A DNA stretch of 8,874 bases from contig WRFT01000066.1 of assembly GCA_009776385.1 (NCBI GenBank), positions 1 to 8,874 of the forward strand, given 5' to 3'. Below are positions 1 to 6,398 of the stretch, piece after piece. The position numbers were made by a program, and so were the translations under genes. Every line of letters begins with the position of its first letter. Within the stretch, counting starts at the first letter, position 1. The DNA comes from Clostridia bacterium (GTDB lineage: Bacteria; Bacillota; Clostridia; Christensenellales; Aristaeellaceae). The notes beneath the pieces are model-generated. The model saw nothing but the letters and a program-made list of their open reading frames with translations, was not told the DNA's origin and did not search any database.

Positions 1-986
1 AAAATCTGCCGCTCGACTCCATCACATTCAAGAACATGGGCGAGACCGTCGCTTATTCTTCCGCCAATGAAGTCCTCGGGCTATGGTACAACCGCGAGCT
101 GTTTGACGCCGCCGGCGTACCCTATCCGCCCACCACATTAGATGAAGCTTGGACATGGGAAGAATTTATAGAAGTTGCCAAGCTGCTGACGTTTGACGCC
201 AACGGGCTGACCCCGAATGATGAGGGGTTTGACAAGGACAACATTGTACAGTACGGCGCGTATGTAAACCAGTATACCTGGCAGCTGGAAGTTTGGGCAC
301 TTTCCAACGGCGGCAAGTGGTTCTCGGATGACGGCACGCAAATCGTCTTTGACGATGCGGCAATCGAGGGAATGCAGAAGGTTGTAGACTTGCACTTGGT
401 AGAAAACGTAGCGCCCTTTATTGACGGTACGCAGGACGCCGGTTTCGCCTTGTCACTGGGCGCCGGTAATGTCGCGATGTGCACGGAAGGCCAATGGGCG
501 ACGGGATTCAGGCCTGACAATGATATCGATTATGGTGTGGCCGTACTTCCTTATATGGTGAAGAAAGCCAATATCTGCACAGGCGGCCCGACGGCTGTGT
601 TCAATACGACCGAATTCGCGCAAGAAGCCTCCGAGTTCCTGCGCTGGTATAACAGCGAAGAGAACAACATCGGCACCATCTTGGCGGGTTGGTGGATGCC
701 CACAAAATTAAACTGGTATACCGACGAAGATTTATTGAAGATGTGGATAGACGACTGCGATGTCCGCGCGCCGCTGCCGGCGGAAGCTTACAGAACGGCG
801 ATGGTAGACGTTGCGATGAACGGTGACGTAACCGTATCCACCAGCTGGTACTATACGCCCAACACGACGGAAGTATTAAATGTGCTGCGGCCTGCCATGG
901 TGGAGGCAATCAACGGCGATAAGACGGTGAAGGAAGTTATTGAGTCGATTCGTCCGGCGATGGAAGCGGCATTACTCGGCCAATAA
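1..986 (+). CDS. Extracellular solute-binding protein, family 1 (sugar ABC importer), 5'-truncated
   Basis: This is the substrate-binding lipoprotein of a carbohydrate ABC importer, which captures sugar outside the membrane and delivers it to the two permeases encoded downstream. The reading frame is open to the left edge (first whole codon at 3), so the ATG at 36 is internal. About 327 residues are visible against roughly 420-450 for the family, so the signal peptide and first part of lobe 1 are missing. Recognisable family 1 features are the LGLWYNRELFDAAG segment followed by a TWEEFIEVAKLLT helix, aromatic-rich sugar-site stretches such as YTWQLEVWALSNGGKWF, the GNVAMCTEGQWA segment, and the C-terminal helix region VKEVIESIRPAMEAAL. 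It ends in TAA 102 nt before the permease start. Family assignment is secure from the two CUT1 permeases next to it. The sugar is not deducible; oligosaccharide or glycoside is a guess. Confidence 0.9.
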   Translation, partial: NLPLDSITFKNMGETVAYSSANEVLGLWYNRELFDAAGVPYPPTTLDEAWTWEEFIEVAKLLTFDANGLTPNDEGFDKDNIVQYGAYVNQYTWQLEVWALSNGGKWFSDDGTQIVFDDAAIEGMQKVVDLHLVENVAPFIDGTQDAGFALSLGAGNVAMCTEGQWATGFRPDNDIDYGVAVLPYMVKKANICTGGPTAVFNTTEFAQEASEFLRWYNSEENNIGTILAGWWMPTKLNWYTDEDLLKMWIDDCDVRAPLPAEAYRTAMVDVAMNGDVTVSTSWYYTPNTTEVLNVLRPAMVEAINGDKTVKEVIESIRPAMEAALLGQ

Positions 987-1015
987 AGCCGCTGCCGTAA
1001 AGTAACTTTTGCGTG

Positions 1016-1053
1016 AAGGGGCGCTTGTATGCCGTGGTGCGCAAGCGCCCTTT
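1016..1053 (+). promoter_or_regulatory. Intercistronic hairpin between binding-protein and permease genes
   Basis: GGGCGCTTG (1019-1027) pairs perfectly with CAAGCGCCC (1042-1050), giving a 9-bp GC-rich stem around a 14-nt loop. One G-T and two A-T pairs extend the stem outward on both sides. Only TTTATACTA follows, so it is a weak terminator at best. In sugar-importer operons such structures commonly protect the upstream mRNA 3' end or cause partial termination, so that binding protein is made in excess over permease. That role here is inferred from the position. Confidence 0.6.
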
Positions 1054-1088
1054 ATACTACCGGTTATAAGAAAGCGGGGCAATTTTAC

Positions 1089-2039
1089 ATGATAGCATTG
1101 CACAAAGAGCCGAAGAGAGGGAAAGCCGCGTTAAGAGAGCAGCGTGCGGCCTATCTGTTTTTAATTCCCGCGTTTCTCGGCCTGTCGCTTATCACGTATT
1201 TGCCATTGCTGGCCGCTTTTTTTATCAGCTTTACAAATTTGAATACCGGCCACTTCGTACAAGGCGGAACACTGCCGCCTGTTCGGTTCATCGGGTTTCA
1301 TAACTATTTGGATATATTTGTTAATCCCAGCATCAATTTTTTAAACTCCATATGGGTGACGGTAACCTACACCTTACTCGCCGTCGTTTGCAGCATCATC
1401 TATTCAATGATTATAGCGCTGCTGCTGAACCGCCGGATACCCGGCCGCGGCCTGCTGCGCGCCATATACTATATTCCGTACATTCTGCCCGCTACCGCGG
1501 TTATGATTACCTGGTGGTTTCTGCTTCGGTATGACGGTGGCGTCGTCAATTACCTTTTAACGCAATTAGGTCTGAAGAAGTCTTATTTTTTAGGCAAGAC
1601 CAGTTCGGTCATACCCACGCTGGCCATGATTGCCGTTTGGGGCTGCGGCAACCTGATTGTCATCTTCCTTGCCGGGCTGCAGAATGTGCCGCGCGTCTAC
1701 CATGAGGCGGCGGAAATAGACGGCGCTAACGCGTGGCAGCGGTTATGGAATGTCACCCTGCCCTGTATGACGCCGATTATCTTCTTTAATTTAATGATGA
1801 GTGTGGTTGCCAACTTGCAAATCATTGTACCCGCCTTAGCCGTTACAAAGGGCGGACCGGGAAATTCCACCATGTTTATGACCTACTTAATGTATCAAAC
1901 CGGATTTAAAGGCAGAGAACTGGGCAAAGCAGGCGCGATTGCCTTTGTGTTTTTTATTGTTGCCGCCATATTCGCCGCTCTTTTATTTTCCACGTCCAAG
2001 AGCTGGATATTCAGCGAGGGAGGCGACGAAAAAGAATGA
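1089..2039 (+). CDS. Carbohydrate ABC transporter permease, MalF/UgpA type (CUT1)
   Basis: This is one of the two inner-membrane subunits forming the sugar channel. With the start at 1089 it has 316 residues, normal for the family. I see six membrane segments at about residues 21-44, 87-111, 125-148, 174-197, 230-255 and 284-306. The cytoplasmic EAA loop that docks on the ATPase starts at E206: EAAEIDGANAWQRLW followed by NVTLP. An in-frame ATG at 1029 would add 20 residues, but it lies in the loop of the hairpin at 1016-1053 and gives an untypical N-terminus with no helix. The ATG at 1089 has a modest GCGGGG 9 nt upstream and gives the usual short basic N-terminus, so I prefer it. The stop overlaps the next gene's start (ATGA), indicating translational coupling. 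No ATPase gene is present in the window, as is usual for CUT1 operons. Confidence 0.93.
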   Translation: MIALHKEPKRGKAALREQRAAYLFLIPAFLGLSLITYLPLLAAFFISFTNLNTGHFVQGGTLPPVRFIGFHNYLDIFVNPSINFLNSIWVTVTYTLLAVVCSIIYSMIIALLLNRRIPGRGLLRAIYYIPYILPATAVMITWWFLLRYDGGVVNYLLTQLGLKKSYFLGKTSSVIPTLAMIAVWGCGNLIVIFLAGLQNVPRVYHEAAEIDGANAWQRLWNVTLPCMTPIIFFNLMMSVVANLQIIVPALAVTKGGPGNSTMFMTYLMYQTGFKGRELGKAGAIAFVFFIVAAIFAALLFSTSKSWIFSEGGDEKE

Positions 2040-2938
2040 AAAGAATGACTGTGCAAAACAGCATGAACATACATGTCAGACCTCGCAGATCCTCATTTAG
2101 AAGCAAAAAGAACCGTGGACGGGCCGCGGATATCATCGCTTTGATAATTCTGATCCTTGTTGCCGCCGTGGTCATGCTGCCGCTGTGGTGGATGTTCCGT
2201 TCATCGTTGATGAAGAGTATGGAAATTTTTAAATGGCCGCCGAAATTTTTTCCGTCGGATTGGCTTTTCTCTAACTACAACATAAAGAAGACGACCTTTG
2301 ATTTTTGGCTGTACCTTAAAAACACGCTTACCATCGTCATACCCTGTGTAACTTTTGGCACGGCTACCGCTTTATCTTGCGGATACGCGTTCGCGCGGCT
2401 TCGGTTTAAGGGGAAGAAATTTCTGTTTTCACTGTGCGTGGGCTCCATGCTGATGCCCACGATGGTCACGCTTATTCCTTTGTATATCTCTTGGGCGAAC
2501 ATGGGCCTGGTTGATACGTTTTGGCCGCTTACGCTGCCCTATTTATGCGGCGGCGGCGCGTTTAATATTTTTCTTGTCCGGCAATTTATACAAACCATTC
2601 CCAGAGAGCTTGACGAGGCTGCCTACATCGACGGAGCCGGTTACATGCGCATCCTGACAAGCATCATCATACCCTCCATCCGCCCTGCAATCATCGTCGT
2701 GGCGCTGTTGATTTTTATCACCACCTGGAATGATTTGCTGCAGCAGACGATTTATCTATCCTCACGAAGCAAGTTCACCCTTTCCGTAGGCCTGACAACC
2801 TTTATGGGGTCGTTTAAAAATGATTACGCCGGTATGTTTGCCGCGACTTGCCTATCCTTTATCCCGGGCGTGCTCGTTTATCTTTTCGGGCAGCGTTACT
2901 TTATTGAAGGCATTGTCATGACCGGTATGAAGAACTGA
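2036..2938 (+). CDS. Carbohydrate ABC transporter permease, MalG/UgpE type (CUT1)
   Basis: This is the second membrane subunit of the sugar importer and partners the protein encoded just upstream. It has 300 residues, with a basic N-terminal tail of about 30 residues before the first membrane helix (about 32-54, ending LPLWWMFRSSLM). The EAA loop begins at E194 and reads EAAYIDGAGYMRILTSIIIP, which is the family consensus. The C-terminus, with FIEGIVMTGMKN, closely matches typical MalG-like proteins. The ATG at 2036 overlaps the preceding stop by 4 nt and has GAGGGAGG 12 nt upstream. An alternative ATG at 2045 would be further from that site and would lose the overlap. The stop is followed by an 87-nt gap before the regulator gene. 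Confidence 0.93.
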   Translation: MKRMTVQNSMNIHVRPRRSSFRSKKNRGRAADIIALIILILVAAVVMLPLWWMFRSSLMKSMEIFKWPPKFFPSDWLFSNYNIKKTTFDFWLYLKNTLTIVIPCVTFGTATALSCGYAFARLRFKGKKFLFSLCVGSMLMPTMVTLIPLYISWANMGLVDTFWPLTLPYLCGGGAFNIFLVRQFIQTIPRELDEAAYIDGAGYMRILTSIIIPSIRPAIIVVALLIFITTWNDLLQQTIYLSSRSKFTLSVGLTTFMGSFKNDYAGMFAATCLSFIPGVLVYLFGQRYFIEGIVMTGMKN

Positions 2939-2981
2939 CAAGGCGCACAGATTTTACAGGTATTAAACCCACGTGTCACAC

Positions 2982-2999
2982 TCCTTAACACGATAAGGA
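2982..2999. promoter_or_regulatory. Inverted repeat upstream of the LacI-type regulator, possible autoregulatory operator
   Basis: TCCTTA (2982-2987) and TAAGGA (2994-2999) are perfect inverted 6-bp arms around ACACGA, 26 nt before the regulator's ATG. LacI-family proteins bind short palindromes and often repress their own genes, which makes this a candidate operator. The centre is not the CG step seen in many LacI-family sites. The repeat is followed by ATTTTAATT, so it could instead form a weak terminator for the permease genes. I could not identify a convincing promoter in the 2939-3025 gap. Confidence 0.35.
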
Positions 3000-3025
3000 A
3001 TTTTAATTAAAGGGAGACTGCAGGA

Positions 3026-4060
3026 ATGTCAACCATGAAAGATATCGCAAATCTGGCCGGCGTTTCCGTCGCTACCGTTTCATATGTTTTAAACGGAACG
3101 AAGAAAGTTTCACCCGAGGTAGAGGAACGGGTGTTGAAAATCGTGCAGAAAACGCATTATCAGCCGAATACCATCGCCAAATCGCTGAGAATGCAACGCA
3201 CCCAGGTCATCGGCGTTCTGGTGGAGGATATTCGCGGTATGCCCGTGCCGGAAATCGTTGACGGCATTAACGAGCATCTGGAACAGGGCCCCTATCAAGT
3301 GCTGCTGATGAACCTTCGCCTGCTGGATAAGCTGTATAACCGGTACGATCAACTGGCGCAGTACATCGACCCTATTAATCAGGCCATTATCCTGATGGAA
3401 AACGCGCGTGTGGACGGCATCATCTATGTTGCGATGCATGACAGGCATATCAAGGGTGTCCGCAGGCCGGTTCACATCCCCATGGTGTACGCGTACGCCA
3501 CTACGGATGAGGCGGAAACACCCAGCGTTACATACGAAAACGAACGCAGCGCCTATGAGATTACCATGCGGCTGATACGTGAAAAACACGTACGCATCGC
3601 GCTGGTAGCGGGTCATTCCGCTTCCACGGACGCCAAACTGCGTTTGGATGGCTTTATGGCCGCGATGCATGACGCGGGACTGGATATCCCCGGTGAATAC
3701 ATCCGATGGGGAAACTGGGAATACCAAAGCGGCAGGGAGCAATGCGACAGGCTGCTGCAAATGAGCGTCCGCCCGACGGCTATCTTCGCGATGAACGACG
3801 TCATGGCTACGGGATGCTACCGTTCCATTAAAGATCACGGGTTAACCATACCCACCGATATCTCCGTGGTAGGCTTTGACAACCGTGAGTTTGCCCAGTT
3901 CATCAACCCGCCTCTGACAACTGTGGAATTACCCAACCGCGATATCGGCATGCATGCCGCCGAGCTGTTAATTGGGCGCATCGAAAAAGAATCGGTCGAG
4001 GAACAGGCGCTCGTGCTGCCGTGCCGAATCATAGAACGGGAATCCGTGCGGGGCATATAG
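3026..4060 (+). CDS. LacI/GalR-family transcriptional regulator
   Basis: This is a sugar-responsive DNA-binding repressor of 344 residues, the usual family length. The N-terminal helix-turn-helix (about residues 4-24) reads MKDIANLAGVSVATVSYVLN. It is followed by the hinge helix region NTIAKSLRMQRTQVIGVLV (about 49-67), which inserts into the DNA minor groove. The rest is a periplasmic-binding-protein-like effector domain with the typical late motifs PTAIFAMNDVMATGCYRSIKD and SVVGFDNREFAQFINPPLTTV. ATG 3026 is preceded by AGGGAG with about 9 nt spacing, whereas ATG 3035 would be too far from it. It lies directly downstream of the importer genes on the same strand, so it most likely controls the importer and itself. 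The inducer cannot be inferred. Nothing is truncated and the DNA-binding domain is intact. Confidence 0.95.
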   Translation: MSTMKDIANLAGVSVATVSYVLNGTKKVSPEVEERVLKIVQKTHYQPNTIAKSLRMQRTQVIGVLVEDIRGMPVPEIVDGINEHLEQGPYQVLLMNLRLLDKLYNRYDQLAQYIDPINQAIILMENARVDGIIYVAMHDRHIKGVRRPVHIPMVYAYATTDEAETPSVTYENERSAYEITMRLIREKHVRIALVAGHSASTDAKLRLDGFMAAMHDAGLDIPGEYIRWGNWEYQSGREQCDRLLQMSVRPTAIFAMNDVMATGCYRSIKDHGLTIPTDISVVGFDNREFAQFINPPLTTVELPNRDIGMHAAELLIGRIEKESVEEQALVLPCRIIERESVRGI

Positions 4061-4081
4061 CGGGCAGCCTCAAAGAAGGAT

Positions 4082-4117
4082 TCACCCAATGCTGCGCGAA
4101 TAGTTACCGTTGGGTGA
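4082..4117 (+). promoter_or_regulatory. Hairpin between the LacI-type gene and the GuaA-like gene
   Basis: TCACCCAA (4082-4089) is the exact complement of TTGGGTGA (4110-4117), an 8-bp stem around 20 nt whose first inner bases can add a G-T and a G-C pair. It begins 22 nt after the LacI stop and ends 23 nt before the next ATG. No T-run follows, so it is not a standard intrinsic terminator. It could be a processing or leader structure separating the two transcription units. No promoter was recognised in this 80-nt gap. Confidence 0.45.
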
Positions 4118-4140
4118 CGCCGCCTGAGAGGAGGCTGTCC

Positions 4141-5568
4141 ATGAACGATACCGTGCTGGTAATAAACCGGAATGACGCGCAGACCCAATCGATAATCCGT
4201 AAACTTCGCTCGGAGCAGATTGAGGCGCGGCTCGCGCCGGGAAATATGTCCCAGGAAGAAATAGAAAGTTACGCGCCTCGCGGCATCATCATATCCGGAG
4301 GCGTTACGGGAAACCTTCAAGAGCCTTTTGACTCCAGATGGCTGGAAGGGGAGCGTCCCCTTCTGGCGATAGGTGGCGCGGCCCTTTCCTTATTGCGTAT
4401 CTTAGGCGGGGAGCCATCGGGAGACCCTCTGCCCACGGGTTTTCACCCGGTGGCTTTCTCGGACGCGTGTCCGATTACACAGGGTTATTCCGGCAATGAT
4501 ATGCTTCACCTTCATGGTGTCTATCCGCTGGATTTAACGGAAGATTTACAGCCTGCCGCGTTAACAGACGGCCATTGCATTGGGTATTACCATGGGAGCA
4601 TCCCCCTGTACGGGCTGCAGCTGCATGTGGAAACGAACGATCCGGATATATCACACGTTTTGGCACGCTTCGCGCTGGAGGTTTGCGGCTGTTCACGCCG
4701 ATGGAACTCCGATACGGTCATTGATAACGCTCTGTCCCTCATCCGCGGGAAGGTGGACGGAGGCGTTGCCGTCTGTGAACTGACGGGCGGCGTGGACAGC
4801 GGTGTATGCGCCATATTAGGACAAATGGCCCTTCAAGACAAGCTGCGGTACTATTTTGTCGATACCGGTCTGTTAAGAGACGGGGCGCGTGAGGAAACCC
4901 TGCGTTTTTTCGCGGACGAAATGGGTATGAACATAGAAGTTATTGAAACGCAAGAACGCTTTATGCAAGCGCTTAAAGGCCTTACTGACACGCAAGCCAA
5001 GGCGAAGGCCATCAAGGCGTTGTATCAGCAAATACGCACGGAGCTGGCCGAAAGGGATTGCGCGGACGTTGTCATTTTGACCACCAACGCCGATGATCTG
5101 CTGGACGGTCGCGCGCGTTTCGGCGAGTTTGGAGCCGCGCCAATCGCCCAATTGTTTAAAGACGAGGTGCGCCGCCTGGGAGAGATGTTGGCGCTTCCTG
5201 AGACGCTGCGCGAAAAGCAGTCTTTTCCGGAAACCGGTTTGGCGCTGCGTATTTACGGGGAAGTCACACCGGAGCGCCTTCGCATTTTACGCGCGGCGGA
5301 TGCCGTATGGCTGGCGGAAATTGAAAAAGTTGGGCAGCAGAGTAAGCTTTGGCAGTATTTTGCCATGTTATTACCGGTTGACAAGACTTACTTTATTTGC
5401 CTGCGGGCGTTAAACCGCATCGAACGCGCGGGCGCTTTGCCGGCGCGCATCCCGCATGAACTGCCGGAGATTGTATCAGCGCGTATCGCCGGGGAGATAC
5501 CGGAAGTAACACGGATCTTCTACGATTTTACAGCCGCAAGCGACACTTCGGATATCGAATGGCTTTGA
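4141..5568 (+). CDS. Divergent GMP synthase (GuaA)-like protein with degenerate glutaminase and missing lid loop
   Basis: The 475-residue protein has the GuaA order: class I glutamine amidotransferase-like domain (about 1-183), ATP pyrophosphatase domain (about 190-360) and GuaA C-terminal domain (about 360-475). Clear GuaA landmarks are GIIISGG, LFKDEVRRLG, WQYFAMLLPV, RIPHELPEIVSARI and a final IEWL. The changes are heavy. The nucleophile motif GICYG reads AIGGA (Gly at 78 in place of Cys), although the partner His162 and Glu164 remain. The PP-loop is TGGVDS (215-220) instead of SGGVDS. The stretch between TTNADDLLDG (314-323) and LFKDEVR is about 17 residues shorter than usual and lacks the SHHNVGGLP lid. 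FPGPGLAIR became FPETGLALR, and the GVMGD segment is gone. Normal GuaA has about 510-525 residues. Start 4141 follows GAGAGGAGG by 6 nt; a GTG at 4021 inside lacI was rejected. It probably activates another substrate by adenylation or is regulatory. Glutamine hydrolysis is unlikely. Confidence 0.85.
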   Translation: MNDTVLVINRNDAQTQSIIRKLRSEQIEARLAPGNMSQEEIESYAPRGIIISGGVTGNLQEPFDSRWLEGERPLLAIGGAALSLLRILGGEPSGDPLPTGFHPVAFSDACPITQGYSGNDMLHLHGVYPLDLTEDLQPAALTDGHCIGYYHGSIPLYGLQLHVETNDPDISHVLARFALEVCGCSRRWNSDTVIDNALSLIRGKVDGGVAVCELTGGVDSGVCAILGQMALQDKLRYYFVDTGLLRDGAREETLRFFADEMGMNIEVIETQERFMQALKGLTDTQAKAKAIKALYQQIRTELAERDCADVVILTTNADDLLDGRARFGEFGAAPIAQLFKDEVRRLGEMLALPETLREKQSFPETGLALRIYGEVTPERLRILRAADAVWLAEIEKVGQQSKLWQYFAMLLPVDKTYFICLRALNRIERAGALPARIPHELPEIVSARIAGEIPEVTRIFYDFTAASDTSDIEWL

Positions 5569-6398
5569 CGGCATGGGCCGCCGGAGCGTTGCTAGCCTTC
5601 GCGGCTGCCGGCTTGCTGCAGAGATTAAAGATAACGCGATATCGCGTCATCCTGCCCAACATGAAGGGGACGCGTCCTGTTCGGCTGCTTTTATTGGCGG
5701 ATCTGCACGGGAAACGCTGGGGTAAAGGGCAGCGTTTCTTGCTTAACGCGGCGCGGGCGCAGCAGCCTGACGCGGTGGTGTTAGCGGGCGATATGACAGA
5801 AGCGGGGCATTCCTATCAACCGGTTATTGAGTTGGCGCGCGGGCTTACATCCATCGCACCCGTCTTTTTTGTTGCCGGAAACCATGACCTGCTTACATTT
5901 GACTGCGACGCGTTCACTCACGCTTTGGAAAAGGAAAGTGTGGTATCGCTTCGTGACCAATCCATTCCGCTGCGCGTCCGGGATGAAACGATAACGCTGT
6001 CCGGCCTGGACGATCCGTTTATCGCCTTCATCAGGGAATGGGAGGACACGGATGCCAATTACGAAGAGCGGCTGCGTGAAGTGTCCGCGGCGGATGGGCC
6101 ATCCCCCCGCGTTCTTATCACGCACAGGCCGGAATATGCGGTGTTATATGCGCGCGCGGGTTATCATCTGGCGCTTTGCGGACATACCCACGGCGGACAG
6201 GTTCGCCTACCGCCTCCTCTGCGCGGGCTGTACGCAAGCGGGCAGGGTTTCTTTCCGCGATACGCCGCGGGTGAATACCGCGTGAACGGCATGCACATGA
6301 TCATCAGCCGCGGGCTGCACCAAAGCGTGACACGGCCGCGTTTTTTTAACCGCCCGGAAGTAGTGGCGGTAGATATGGTTAAGGAGGCGTCATCATGA
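5559..6398 (+). CDS. Calcineurin-like metallophosphoesterase, YkuE/YaeI type, N-terminal membrane segment
   Basis: This is a two-metal phosphoesterase of 279 residues. All metal-site blocks are present in order: DLH (D48, H50), GD (D78), GNHD (N108-D110), THRPE (H189) and GHTHGGQ (H209, H211). The GHTHGGQ ending and overall length match the YkuE/YaeI group, some of whose members are linked to membrane lipid or cell-envelope phosphodiester cleavage; the substrate here is unknown. Residues 2-20 form a hydrophobic, alanine-rich helix followed by QRLK, suggesting a membrane anchor. There is no twin-arginine motif, so which side of the membrane the enzyme faces is unclear. Its ATG lies 10 nt inside the end of the GuaA-like gene and its TGA overlaps the dipeptidase ATG, so the three are one translationally coupled operon. 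The catalytic residues give no sign of decay. Confidence 0.92.
   Translation: MALTAWAAGALLAFAAAGLLQRLKITRYRVILPNMKGTRPVRLLLLADLHGKRWGKGQRFLLNAARAQQPDAVVLAGDMTEAGHSYQPVIELARGLTSIAPVFFVAGNHDLLTFDCDAFTHALEKESVVSLRDQSIPLRVRDETITLSGLDDPFIAFIREWEDTDANYEERLREVSAADGPSPRVLITHRPEYAVLYARAGYHLALCGHTHGGQVRLPPPLRGLYASGQGFFPRYAAGEYRVNGMHMIISRGLHQSVTRPRFFNRPEVVAVDMVKEASS

Noticed and set aside
1029..1088. Extended start of the first permease at ATG 1029
   Set aside because: This ATG lies in the loop of the intercistronic hairpin. The added 20 residues are atypical for MalF-like proteins, and ATG 1089 gives a normal family N-terminus.
2939..3025. Promoter for the LacI-type gene, using TTTACA (2953) or TTAACA (2985) as -35
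   Set aside because: Neither hexamer has an acceptable -10 box at 16-18 nt spacing.
3110..3838. Long open frame (242 codons) on the minus strand opposite the LacI-type gene
   Set aside because: Its translation resembles no family I know, is rich in His/Val/Arg as expected for an antisense shadow, and it lies wholly within a confidently identified gene.
4021..4140. Extended start of the GuaA-like protein at GTG 4021
   Set aside because: It would overlap the LacI-type gene and add residues with no GuaA homology. The ATG at 4141 has a strong GAGAGGAGG at ideal spacing and begins directly at the amidotransferase-like strand.
4141..5568. Annotation as housekeeping GMP synthase guaA
   Set aside because: Loss of the catalytic Cys, the lid loop and several C-terminal substrate-site segments makes normal XMP amination with glutamine unlikely, so no gene symbol was assigned.
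5634..5647. 14-bp perfect palindrome ACGCGATATCGCGT in the phosphoesterase gene
   Set aside because: A palindrome of this length is expected about once per 16 kb of random sequence, so one in this window is unremarkable.
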